Source: Prevotella sp. UBA2756 (GTDB taxonomy: Bacteria > Bacteroidota > Bacteroidia > Bacteroidales > Bacteroidaceae). From it: a DNA stretch of 39,760 bases. The position numbers and the translations under genes were made by a program. How positions within the stretch are numbered: position 1 is the stretch's first letter; every line of letters begins with the position of its first letter. Below the pieces are notes generated by a model that saw only the letters and a list, made by a program, of their open reading frames with translations, made no database searches and had not been told where the DNA came from. Shown piece after piece: positions 1-7,440 of the stretch. The stretch spans positions 18,140-57,899 of the forward strand of contig DEJE01000041.1 of assembly GCA_002353205.1 (NCBI GenBank), given 5' to 3'.

Positions 1-100
1 AGCCACAGAGCGTTAAAACGGGAATTTTGTAAAGGAAATTCAGAAACGCCGTTTCTTCTTCATCGCTATAACGAGATGACGTGATAACGAAAAAACGGGG

Positions 101-1690
101 TCAGAACTGGAAATAGATGAAGGGCTGAATGTCGCTCGACTTCACCTGGATGACAATGTAGATGACGGCGGTGATGAGCAGGGCATAGACGACGACGTTC
201 ATGAACGAGAGTCGCGCCACGATGCGCGTCTGCCAACGGTCGGGCAGATAGTGGGTGACGAAGCCGAAGAACATCAGGGCGAACACCCACGGATAACCCG
301 CCAGCACGTCGGGCAGCAGGTGGAGGTTGAAGTCGGTGAACACCTTCTCCACGATGGTGGCGCAGGTGCCGGCATCGGCAGCGCGGAAGAGCACCCAGCT
401 GGCCACGACGAAATGGAACGTGACGATGATGGCCAGCAGGCGGCGCACGCCGTGGCTCCGATAGTCTTTCGGCCGCCGCAGCACCACCTGGCTGAACCAT
501 TTGTGGGCGCAGAGGCCGGCACCCTGCAGGGCGCCCCAGGCCACGAAGTTGAACGACGCGCCGTGCCACAGTCCGCCGAGAAGCATGGTGATGAAGAGAT
601 TGAGATATTGCCGCGCGCGCCCTTTGCGGTTGCCGCCGAGCGAGATGTAGAGATAGTCGCGCAGCCAAGTGGAAAGCGAGATATGCCAGCGTCGCCAGAA
701 GTCGGTGACGCTGGTGCTTTTATAGGGAGCGTTGAAGTTCATGGGGAAACGGAAGCCCAGCAGCAGGGCGATGCCGATGGCCATGTCGCTGTAGCCGGAG
801 AAGTCGCAATAGATCTGCAGGGCGTAGCCGTAGAGCCCGAGGAGCACCTCCACGCCTGAGAACATCTCGGGCTGGTCGAAGATGCGCTCCACGAAGTTCA
901 CGCTGATATAGTCGGAGATGACGGCTTTCTTGAACAGTCCTATAATAATAAGGTATACGCCCATGGCGAACATGCGGCGCGTGATGACGATCGGACGGCG
1001 TATCTGGGGCACGAAGTCGCGCGCCTTGACGATAGGTCCGGCCACGAGCTGCGGGAAGAACGACACGAAGAAGGCGTAGTCGAGCAGGCTTTTCAGCGGC
1101 CGTATCTCGCAACGGTAGATGTCGATGGTGTAGCTCAAGCTCTGGAAGGTGAAGAAGCTGATGCCCACAGGGAGGAAGATGTCCCACGGCTGGAAGTTAT
1201 GGCCCATCATGGCGGCTATCGTGCCGGCGAAGAAGTTGGTGTATTTGAAGTAGGCCAGCAGCGACAGGTCGATGACGACGCTCAGGGCCACGAACCATCG
1301 CGCCTTGCGCATGCGCCGGGCTATCTCCTCTTCGTCGCTGGCATACTCCTCGTCGCTGTCGGCAAAGGCGGCGGAAGCGAGCTGATGGGGCGGCGGACTG
1401 ACCAGCCGCCCTATCTGTCGGCCGATGAGCCAGTCGCTCAGCGTGACGATGGCGAGCAGGAAGAAATAGATGCCGCTGCTCTTGTAGTAGAAATAATAGG
1501 AGAAGAGGGTGACGAAGACCAGGCGCGCGTTGAGCCTGCGCTGCAGGAGCATGTAGACGAACGAGAATCCCAGGAACATGATCAGGAAGAGGCCGCTGCT
1601 GAAGATGAGCGGCTGCTCGGGATCATAGCTGAGCACCTTCACGAGGTTCTCCATGTCGAATGCGCTGAAAAGCTCTTGGTAGTCCATCAT
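101..1690 (-). CDS. MBOAT-family membrane O-acyltransferase (AlgI/DltB/PatA-like)
   Basis: Polytopic membrane protein of about 529 residues that probably moves acyl groups across the inner membrane onto a surface polysaccharide or peptidoglycan. The MBOAT core is clear: a PVGISFFTFQSLSY segment (about 174-187), DFWRRWHISLSTWLRDY (about 330-346), and LGGLWHGASFNF with the presumed catalytic His near 376. A cytoplasmic loop near residues 109-123 is unusually acidic (DSDEEYASDEEE). The frame opens further upstream at a TTG (1711), but ATG at 1690 is a better start, with GAAAGG about 11 bases before it; a second ATG lies at 1687. It begins 24 bases after the SGNH gene stops, so the two are almost surely one operon, the usual MBOAT-plus-SGNH acylation cassette. 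The acceptor polymer cannot be read from the sequence. Confidence 0.93.
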   Translation of the reverse strand: MMDYQELFSAFDMENLVKVLSYDPEQPLIFSSGLFLIMFLGFSFVYMLLQRRLNARLVFVTLFSYYFYYKSSGIYFFLLAIVTLSDWLIGRQIGRLVSPPPHQLASAAFADSDEEYASDEEEIARRMRKARWFVALSVVIDLSLLAYFKYTNFFAGTIAAMMGHNFQPWDIFLPVGISFFTFQSLSYTIDIYRCEIRPLKSLLDYAFFVSFFPQLVAGPIVKARDFVPQIRRPIVITRRMFAMGVYLIIIGLFKKAVISDYISVNFVERIFDQPEMFSGVEVLLGLYGYALQIYCDFSGYSDMAIGIALLLGFRFPMNFNAPYKSTSVTDFWRRWHISLSTWLRDYLYISLGGNRKGRARQYLNLFITMLLGGLWHGASFNFVAWGALQGAGLCAHKWFSQVVLRRPKDYRSHGVRRLLAIIVTFHFVVASWVLFRAADAGTCATIVEKVFTDFNLHLLPDVLAGYPWVFALMFFGFVTHYLPDRWQTRIVARLSFMNVVVYALLITAVIYIVIQVKSSDIQPFIYFQF

Positions 1691-1714
1691 CTGTCTGAAT
1701 ACACCTTTCAATCA

Positions 1715-3097
1715 TCAGTTGTCATACCCATACATCAAAGCGTCGAAGAGCTTGCGGCCCAGATGGTCGCCGCCCTTCAGGCTGATGTGGGTGTAGTCCT
1801 TGCTGGCCCAGCCCTTCTTCACGAAACTGCTCATGCCGTTCTTGCCGCCCATGGCGTCGTACATGCTGTAGAAAGCTACGTGCTGCTCCTTCGCCAGTTC
1901 CTTCTGGTTGCGCATGATGATGTCCACGCCCTTGATGGTCTTGATGCCGCTGGCCGTGCGCTGGTCGCGGTCGGGAACGCCCACCACGAGGATGGAAGCC
2001 TGGGGGAAGCAGCGGCGGAACATCTGTATCACCTTCGTCATCTGCCCTTTATAGTGGCGGCCGAAGGTCTCGGTGGTCTTCGGTCCGGCCACGTTCAGGC
2101 CGTAGTGGATGATGATGAGGTCGTAGGGGCGCACCTGCGCGAAGCTCTGCAGCGTCGTCTCGGGGATGTCGGTGAGTGTCTTCCCCGAACAGCCGCGCAT
2201 GCTGAAGTTGTCGACCACGATGCCGCGCTGCGTCTCGAGGGCCGCTCCGTAGAAGACATCGCGCGACGAGGCACCGCTCACGTTCCACTTCACCTTGCCC
2301 ATGTTGCCCTCGAGGTCCACCTTCTGCACGGTGCCGCCCGCCTCGGGTCTGAAGGTCTGACGGCTGTCGCCGTCGGCTTCGCCCCTGATGGTCATGCCGC
2401 CGTTGGTCTTGAAGTAGAGCATGGCGCGGTCCCATGCGCTGAGGTGCTTCTTCCACTTCGTGCCGCCGAGGGTGAGCGATGCCGAGCCGTCGACGGTGAA
2501 GTAGCGCTGCGAGATGCCTTGCACGCTGGGCGAGAAGGTCTTCTTCTCCATCACCGAGTGTGAAGTGAAGCCGTTGGTGTGCACTTTCACCGTGGGACGG
2601 TTGCTGTTGGTGGTCGGACCGCAGTCCACCCACCCTGCTCCGCCGCCGCCGAAGCGTTGCTGCAGCTGCTCGCGCAGCTCGCTCGTGAGGATGTCGCCCT
2701 CGACGAACGAGTCGCCGAAATAGGCCACGCGCACCGGTCGGTCAAGCAGATCCACGTCGCGCAGCATGGTGTAGAACGCCTCCATGCCGCCGCCCGAGCC
2801 GCCCGAGAAGTCTTGTATCGGGGTGAGACCCTTGGGAAGTGGTCGCTTGCCGACGGGTTCCGCCTCGGCTTCGGGCTGGGGTTCGGCCTTCAGGGCGGCG
2901 ATGCCCGACAGGGGCTTCTCGTCTTCCTCGTCCTCCACGCCGTAGATATCGATGACCGGCACGACGACGTCGCTCAGTATATCCACGCTCCTGAGCTCAG
3001 TGTCGGCGAGCGACAGCTGCGGCATGAGGTGCATAAAGAGCAGGACGGCGACGATGATGCCCATCATCACGAATGTCTGCGCCGGTTTATTGTTCAT
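1715..3097 (-). CDS. Secreted or membrane-anchored SGNH/GDSL-like hydrolase
   Basis: About 460 residues: a short cytoplasmic start, one hydrophobic anchor or uncleaved signal (VMMGIIVAVLLFMHLM, about 10-25), an acidic/proline-rich linker, then an SGNH domain. Block I is VAYFGDSFVEGD with the nucleophile Ser near 130; the end of the domain has DYTHISL, the usual Asp-x-x-His pair. The frame starts upstream at a TTG (3121), but ATG at 3097 gives a normal membrane anchor and has GAGAAG upstream. It lies directly upstream of the MBOAT gene, so it likely finishes or edits the acyl transfer in the periplasm, like AlgJ/AlgX or PatB in other systems. Role inferred from family and neighbour; acetyl as the group is an assumption. 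Confidence 0.88.
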   Translation of the reverse strand: MNNKPAQTFVMMGIIVAVLLFMHLMPQLSLADTELRSVDILSDVVVPVIDIYGVEDEEDEKPLSGIAALKAEPQPEAEAEPVGKRPLPKGLTPIQDFSGGSGGGMEAFYTMLRDVDLLDRPVRVAYFGDSFVEGDILTSELREQLQQRFGGGGAGWVDCGPTTNSNRPTVKVHTNGFTSHSVMEKKTFSPSVQGISQRYFTVDGSASLTLGGTKWKKHLSAWDRAMLYFKTNGGMTIRGEADGDSRQTFRPEAGGTVQKVDLEGNMGKVKWNVSGASSRDVFYGAALETQRGIVVDNFSMRGCSGKTLTDIPETTLQSFAQVRPYDLIIIHYGLNVAGPKTTETFGRHYKGQMTKVIQMFRRCFPQASILVVGVPDRDQRTASGIKTIKGVDIIMRNQKELAKEQHVAFYSMYDAMGGKNGMSSFVKKGWASKDYTHISLKGGDHLGRKLFDALMYGYDN

Positions 3098-3131
3098 ATT
3101 GCTTATCTTCTCATGTTTCAAATTGGAGCTG

Positions 3132-3139
3132 CAAAATTA
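3132..3139 (-). promoter_or_regulatory. Bacteroidetes -7 box for the SGNH-MBOAT operon
   Basis: Reads TAATTTTG on the minus strand, about 35 bases before the start codon at 3097. No TTTG sits at the usual -33 place; that position is taken by the palindrome at 3146-3175. Confidence 0.65.
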
Positions 3140-3145
3140 TAAAAA

Positions 3146-3175
3146 ATCCGTGAAACGCTGTTGCCTTTCACGGAT
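3146..3175. promoter_or_regulatory. Perfect 10-bp inverted repeat just upstream of a -7 box
   Basis: ATCCGTGAAA and TTTCACGGAT flank a 10-base loop, with A-runs on both outer sides. It starts 6 bp from the minus-strand -7 box at 3132-3139, where an operator would lie. As RNA on the minus strand it is also a hairpin followed by U6, so it could be an intrinsic terminator that blocks read-in from the right. Confidence 0.55.
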
Positions 3176-3300
3176 AAAAATTGAAACAAGAGCTGATTCT
3201 TGATGTTGCTTCATCCACATTCCTTCCTTTTTCGACCCCTTTCGGCTTCAGGGAGCACATTTTCTTCGTGCGTCAGGCAGCCCGTTCGGGATTTTTTTGC

Positions 3301-3308
3301 TAAATTTG
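3301..3308 (+). promoter_or_regulatory. Bacteroidetes -7 box for the His-rich zinc-ribbon gene
   Basis: TAAATTTG, 36 bases before the start codon at 3345. No convincing -33 TTTG is seen at 19-21 bp upstream. Confidence 0.6.
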
Positions 3309-3344
3309 CACCATGATATCGAAGAAACAAAAAGTCAGGAAAGA

Positions 3345-3671
3345 ATGAAATATACCATCACATGCAAGAATTGCGGCACGCGGTCGATGGTGGAAGCCTC
3401 CACGCCCGGCGACATCATGTGCAAATGTCCGTCGTGCGGCAGCCTCATCCCCGTGCATATACCGTCGGAACGGTCGTCAGAGTCGCGCGATGAGCACCAT
3501 CACCACCACCATCATCACCACCACCACCATCATCATCACAGATCGTCGGAACCGACGCAGCGCGATCTGAACCGCCGTCTGGCGTGGTTCTTTGCGGGTT
3601 CGTTCCTTTTCATCGCAGGTGTGATTGGCGGTTTGCTGGTTTGCGCCCAAGTGGCGAAAGCCGTGATGTAA
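3345..3671 (+). CDS. Small zinc-ribbon membrane protein with a 15-histidine run
   Basis: Protein of 108 residues in three parts. The N-terminus has two Cys pairs (TCKNCGT and CKCPSCG) about 16-21 residues apart, typical of an MJ0042-type zinc ribbon. A linker then carries 15 consecutive His (codons mixed CAC/CAT, about 49-63), and a C-terminal transmembrane helix (LAWFFAGSFLFIAGVIGGLLV) follows. ATG at 3345 is chosen because AGGAAAG lies right before it; the open frame from the TTG at 3297 overlaps the promoter. The protein would sit in the membrane by its tail with the metal-binding part in the cytoplasm. His runs bind Zn, Ni or Cu, so metal storage or sensing is possible, but this is inference. 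It is a single gene divergent from the SGNH operon. Confidence 0.85.
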   Translation: MKYTITCKNCGTRSMVEASTPGDIMCKCPSCGSLIPVHIPSERSSESRDEHHHHHHHHHHHHHHHRSSEPTQRDLNRRLAWFFAGSFLFIAGVIGGLLVCAQVAKAVM

Positions 3672-3760
3672 AAAAAAAGTTTGGCGTGACTCGCGTCAGG
3701 CCAAACATAAAAAAGTATAATTATATTATGAAACGATGATAAATATCTTGCTCAATAATT
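3670..3760 (-). ncRNA. Possible small RNA or 3'-UTR-derived RNA downstream of the helicase gene
   Basis: On the minus strand TATTTTTG (3766-3773) with TTG 20 bp upstream (3794-3796) would start a transcript near 3760 that ends at the strong terminator 3679-3706, about 90 nt. No open frame is seen inside. The region is AT-rich, so a chance promoter match in the helicase 3' UTR is a fair alternative. Confidence 0.3.
3679..3706 (-). terminator. Intrinsic terminator on the minus strand
   Basis: Stem GTTTGGC/GCCAAAC with an inner TGA/TCA pairing; on the minus strand it is followed directly by about nine U (A-run 3670-3678). It lies about 165 bases after the helicase stop, so it ends either the helicase transcript or the small transcript proposed at 3670-3760. 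It has no U-run in the plus direction. Confidence 0.8.
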
Positions 3761-3869
3761 TGTTGCAAAAATAAAAATTTGTTTTTAACCGTGCAAGAAC
3801 GACTGAAACAAAATCCTGATTTTTTAGTACGAATGATTCAAAAAATCTTTTGTTTAAGATATTTTTCAC

Positions 3870-5810
3870 TTAATCGCTGTTTTCAAGCCTTTCAATGTGC
3901 TCGTAGAGCTTCTTGTAGAACGGGTGACGTGCGAGCGTGGCGCGGTTGCCGAGGATGACAAGCTTCATTCGGGCCCGCGTGATGGCCACGTTCATGCGCC
4001 GCAAATCGCGCAGGAATCCAATCTGTCCCTCGTCGTTGGCGCGCACTAACGAGATGAGGATGATGTCGCGCTCCTGCCCTTGGAACCCGTCGACGGTGTT
4101 CACCGTGATGAGCTGACGGAAGGGTTTGAAGAAAGGACGCTTCCTGATGAGCTGCCGCAAGTGCTGCACCTGTGCGCGGTAGGGAGAGATGACGCCCACG
4201 TCGATATGTTCTTCGAGCACGCGCTCCTTGCCTATCTTCCCGTAGTAACGCTCCAGGACGGCCAGCGTCAGCTCGGCCTCGGTCTTGTTGATACGCCCGA
4301 ACGACTCGCCCACGAACTCCTCCTTGGCATCAATGTCCGACGTGTCGATCCACTCAATCGGGTCGTCGTAGTCGAGAATGCCGCGATGCTTCACCTCGGG
4401 AGCGCTCTCCACGAGCCCACCGTAAAAATAGTCGGACGAGAAACGCATGATCTCTTCGTTCATGCGATACTGCACACGGAGCAGCGACACCGCCTCGGGA
4501 TGCGTCTGCACGATGCGCTCCATGAGCGTCGTGCCCAGTCCGCCATGCAGGGCGGCAAGGCTCTTCACCGTGGGTGGCAGCTGACAATGGTCGCCGGCGA
4601 ACACCACGCGGCTCACCTTGCGGATGGGAATCCAGCAGGCAGCCTCGAGTGCTTGCGCCGCTTCGTCGATGAACAGCGTCGCGAACTTCATGCCTTGGAG
4701 CAGACGGTTCGCACTTCCCACCAACGTACAAGCGATGACGCGCGCCTCGCCGAAGAGTTCCTGGTTAATGCGGATCTCGATTTCGGTGGCGCGACTCTTC
4801 AGCCGTTCTATCTTCTGATGATATTTCTCGTCGCCTCGGCGGCGGTTCTGCCTGATCTCGCGGATGGTCTTGCGGATGGCCCAGAGGGCGGGATAGTCGG
4901 GATGAGCCTCGAAACGTCGCTCGTAAGTGAAGCTGAGCATCTTGTCATCGACGCGAGTTGGGTTGCCGATACGCAGCACGGCGATGCCGCGGTCGACGAG
5001 TCGCTCGCTGATCCAGTCGACGGCCATGTTGCTCTGGGCGCACACCAGCACCTGATTCTCGCGCATCAGCGTCTCGCGGATGGCTTCCACGAGCGTCGTC
5101 GTCTTCCCCGTGCCCGGCGGTCCGTGCACCACCATCACGTCTTTGGCGCGCAGCACCTCGTTGACGGCCTGCTCCTGCGTCGCATTCAGATATGGGAAGC
5201 GGAGCGCACTGAAGGTGAAGTGCTCTGGCTTGATGCTCTTGGTGTAGAAAAGGTCGCGCAGGTGGGCCAGCCGGTTGTTCTTGGCTCGCATCACGCGGTC
5301 GAGTGCGTCGAACATAGTCTTGTACGATGTCTCGTCGAACGACAGCTGAACGCCCACAGGCTCGGTGCTGTTGAGGACCTCGCCCACGGGAGCCGAGTCG
5401 GCCACGACGACCACCATGCGGTCGCCATCCACATAGCTCACCGTTCCCGTGAGGTGCAACTGTATCGATGTCTGCCCTTTCGTCTTCACCGTGGTGCCCA
5501 TGGTGCGGCCGTTCTTGCCTGCCGTCGGCTCCTCTTTCAGCTTGAAGAACACCACCGGACGTCCGAACTCGAAGTTATGTTCTATCTCTTCGTCGCCCGT
5601 GCGGTGCACCTCGATGCAAAGCTGGTTGAGGCTGTTCCAGTAGCTGCGCCCCGGTTTCAGCGGATACCACGCGTCGCCGCGCTTCACCTTCCGCTGCAGA
5701 CCCATCTGTTCTGTCAGCTGGCGAAACGCGTCCTTCTCTGCGTTGTACTCTATCTCGAGCAGCATTTTCTGCTGAAGGAGGCTCTGTATGGGTGTGTTCG
5801 TGATAGACAT
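3870..5810 (-). CDS. Superfamily 1B DNA/RNA helicase, UPF1/Dna2/IGHMBP2-like
   Basis: 646 residues, full length for the stand-alone bacterial family. An N-terminal beta-rich region (about 1-200) precedes the helicase core. Visible motifs: Walker A GPPGTGKTTT (about 230-239), motif II IDEAAQ (about 381-386), motif III GDHCQLPPTVKS, motif IV-like LRVQYRMNEEIM, motif V NTVDGFQGQERDI, and motif VI MNVAITRAR. All ATPase residues are present, so it should be active on single-stranded nucleic acid; the exact process (repair, R-loop or RNA handling) is not shown by sequence. ATG at 5810 is the only reasonable start. It lies 74 bp after the glycosyltransferase gene on the same strand, with a GC hairpin between. 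Confidence 0.93.
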   Translation of the reverse strand: MSITNTPIQSLLQQKMLLEIEYNAEKDAFRQLTEQMGLQRKVKRGDAWYPLKPGRSYWNSLNQLCIEVHRTGDEEIEHNFEFGRPVVFFKLKEEPTAGKNGRTMGTTVKTKGQTSIQLHLTGTVSYVDGDRMVVVVADSAPVGEVLNSTEPVGVQLSFDETSYKTMFDALDRVMRAKNNRLAHLRDLFYTKSIKPEHFTFSALRFPYLNATQEQAVNEVLRAKDVMVVHGPPGTGKTTTLVEAIRETLMRENQVLVCAQSNMAVDWISERLVDRGIAVLRIGNPTRVDDKMLSFTYERRFEAHPDYPALWAIRKTIREIRQNRRRGDEKYHQKIERLKSRATEIEIRINQELFGEARVIACTLVGSANRLLQGMKFATLFIDEAAQALEAACWIPIRKVSRVVFAGDHCQLPPTVKSLAALHGGLGTTLMERIVQTHPEAVSLLRVQYRMNEEIMRFSSDYFYGGLVESAPEVKHRGILDYDDPIEWIDTSDIDAKEEFVGESFGRINKTEAELTLAVLERYYGKIGKERVLEEHIDVGVISPYRAQVQHLRQLIRKRPFFKPFRQLITVNTVDGFQGQERDIILISLVRANDEGQIGFLRDLRRMNVAITRARMKLVILGNRATLARHPFYKKLYEHIERLENSD

Positions 5811-5826
5811 ATCGTGACGAATGCGC

Positions 5827-5856
5827 CGTCGGGGCGGACTTTTCGTCTGCCCGACG
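5827..5856. other. GC-rich inverted repeat between glycosyltransferase and helicase genes
   Basis: CGTCGGGGC and GCCCGACG can pair with one bulged base around a 13-base loop. There is no U-run on either side, so it is not a standard terminator. It would form in the leader of the helicase mRNA. Confidence 0.4.
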
Positions 5857-5884
5857 CGCGTACATTATATATTATATATAACTT

Positions 5885-6904
5885 CTAAGCATACCGATGG
5901 CGGCCCAGCCACTTGTTGATGCGGTTGCCGACGGCCTTGAAAATGATGCCGAAGTTGCCATATTTCAGGTTGAGCCACAGTTCTTCAAACGACCGCGACA
6001 CCTTGATCCACGGGTGTCCCCACGCATGCACCTTGTAGAAACGCTCCTTGAAAGCCACGTGGTCGATGACGTGTTTCGGGTGTCGGAGCGGGAACTGCAG
6101 CTCGTGGCGCTTCATGGTGAAGATGCGGCGGTAGGCCCGCGGCGTGGTGTGTATGCTTCCTGTGAAGTGTGTAGAGTCGGCCGTCAGTCCGCGGTTGTTG
6201 ATGAGGTTGTGCTTCGGAATGATGGCCAGCCCGTTGTTGAGCAGCATGCTTGCCCAGAAGATGCTTTCGTAGAATGCTTTTCCCGACGCGCGGTGGTCGT
6301 GGAGCATGTCGATGAGGTGTGCGTTCTGCTTGCGTTGGTGGATGAGCGTGCGCAACTGGCGCATGGTCTGCTCATCGTCGAGGAACGAATAGCTGCCGTC
6401 CCACGTGTCGATGACGCGACGCCACGATGCCCAACCCCAGATGATACATGTCTGAGCGAAGAAATAGTCGTCGGCAACGTCGGTCGTCACCTCGTCGGTG
6501 TTGAAACCCGAGATCATCCACACGCGCTCGTCGTCGGCATAACGGTCGAGGAGCTCCTTGCAGAAGGGGAAGAACGACTGCGAGGGCACGTCGTCGTCTT
6601 CGAGCACGATGCAGCGGTCCACCATCGAGAACGCCCATTTCTGCGACAGATACTCCGATGGGTCGCAGCCCTGGTTGCGCTCTTGGTAGTTGGTGTGCAC
6701 CTCGCACTCCCAGTCGATGTCGGCCACCACCTTTCGGCAGGCCTCAATACCGGCCATGTCGCGCTCGCCGCGCGGACCGTCCTGATAGAGGAACAGCTTC
6801 GTGGGACGCGCTTTCTTCACCTCGTCGAACACTTCTTTCAGGTGGTCGTGACGGTTGAAGAACAGGATCAGCACGGCAACGTCAATCTTCGCAGGGTGTT
6901 TCAT
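5885..6904 (-). CDS. Glycosyltransferase, family 2-like (GT-A fold)
   Basis: 339 residues, no membrane segment. The GT-A start is seen as VAVLILFFNRHDHLKEVF (about 9-26) and QDGPRGERD, and the metal-binding acidic motif is LEDDDVPS (about 101-108). The middle carries WGWASWRRV, common in sugar transferases of the capsule/LPS type. It likely adds a sugar to a surface polysaccharide; donor and acceptor are unknown. A clean promoter is at 6931-6938. Located near the flippase (7440-8870) and the GT4/GT2 pair, which supports a polysaccharide role, though transcribed separately. Confidence 0.85.
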   Translation of the reverse strand: MKHPAKIDVAVLILFFNRHDHLKEVFDEVKKARPTKLFLYQDGPRGERDMAGIEACRKVVADIDWECEVHTNYQERNQGCDPSEYLSQKWAFSMVDRCIVLEDDDVPSQSFFPFCKELLDRYADDERVWMISGFNTDEVTTDVADDYFFAQTCIIWGWASWRRVIDTWDGSYSFLDDEQTMRQLRTLIHQRKQNAHLIDMLHDHRASGKAFYESIFWASMLLNNGLAIIPKHNLINNRGLTADSTHFTGSIHTTPRAYRRIFTMKRHELQFPLRHPKHVIDHVAFKERFYKVHAWGHPWIKVSRSFEELWLNLKYGNFGIIFKAVGNRINKWLGRHRYA

Positions 6905-6930
6905 GGGTACTTCTTTTTATGACTGTGGCG

Positions 6931-6938
6931 CAAATGTA
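6931..6938 (-). promoter_or_regulatory. Bacteroidetes promoter for the family-2-like glycosyltransferase
   Basis: TACATTTG on the minus strand, with TTG (6957-6959) 18 bp upstream, and 26 bases before the start codon at 6904. Confidence 0.65.
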
Positions 6939-7045
6939 CGCAAAATTATTGAATTACAAGCCTGGAAGATGCAGAAAAATCTCTTTTTCATGGACAGAAA
7001 AGGAAGAAAAACGCGGAAACAGCACGGAGAATGGATTTTTATATT

Positions 7046-7053
7046 TATTTTTG
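7046..7053 (+). promoter_or_regulatory. Bacteroidetes -7 box for the zinc-centre lipoprotein
   Basis: TATTTTTG, 23 bases before the start codon at 7077. Confidence 0.6.
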
Positions 7054-7076
7054 CACGGTAAAAAACGAGAGCCAAA

Positions 7077-7376
7077 ATGAAGAAAACAATCATCGCTGCC
7101 CTACTCCTCGCGGCATCAGCGGCCACACTATCGTCGTGCAACACGCTGATGGACTTCTTTGTCAACGACACCGTCAGCCAAGCAGCCACGAGCAGCATCA
7201 ACAGCACCGACCCGAAGGCGTCGCTCCACAAAGAGGAGAAAGCACGACAGAAGAAGCAGCAGGAACTGATAAAAGAAGGCAAGTGCCCCACCTGCGGCGG
7301 CATCGGCAAGACTGCCGACGGCCGATATGAGTGCGCCACCTGCAAGGGAACGGGCCGCTATGCAGCGGATAGTTGA
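7077..7376 (+). CDS. Small lipoprotein with a half DnaJ-type zinc centre
   Basis: 99 residues. Signal peptide with lipobox LSSC (Cys near 21), so the mature protein is lipid-anchored outside the cytoplasm. A Lys/Gln-rich helix (about 55-68) leads to two CxxCxGxG motifs: CPTCGGIG and CATCKGTG (about 70-92). DnaJ has four of these, forming two zinc sites; here only two exist, enough for one site. There is no J domain. An extracytoplasmic zinc or thiol protein is inferred; no partner gene is obvious, as the next gene is a flippase on the other strand. Confidence 0.85.
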   Translation: MKKTIIAALLLAASAATLSSCNTLMDFFVNDTVSQAATSSINSTDPKASLHKEEKARQKKQQELIKEGKCPTCGGIGKTADGRYECATCKGTGRYAADS

Positions 7377-7440
7377 CAGTTGACAGTGAAAAGTGGATAA
7401 TCCCTCTCCCTCTCCTTCGGGGAGTGCTGGGGTGGGGCTC
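7371..7440. repeat. TTGACAG heptamer pair and GC-rich element next to the flippase stop
   Basis: TTGACAG occurs twice in tandem right after the lipoprotein stop. It is followed by a C/T-rich then G-rich block (TCCTTCGGGGAG, GGGGTGGGGCTC) that ends exactly at the flippase stop codon (7440-7442). The G-rich block resembles the elements at 11244-11375, which also touch a stop codon. Confidence 0.55.

Noticed and set aside
1..100. Possible gene or terminator at the left edge
   Set aside because: Only a short GAAACG/CGTTTC inverted repeat without U-run and a seven-codon frame are visible.
3494..3540. His run as a cloning-tag artefact
   Set aside because: It is internal, 15 long, with mixed codons, and flanked by native zinc-ribbon and membrane segments.
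4080..5888. 602-codon plus-strand frame opposite the helicase
   Set aside because: The helicase frame has every motif in order; the opposite frame has biased composition only.
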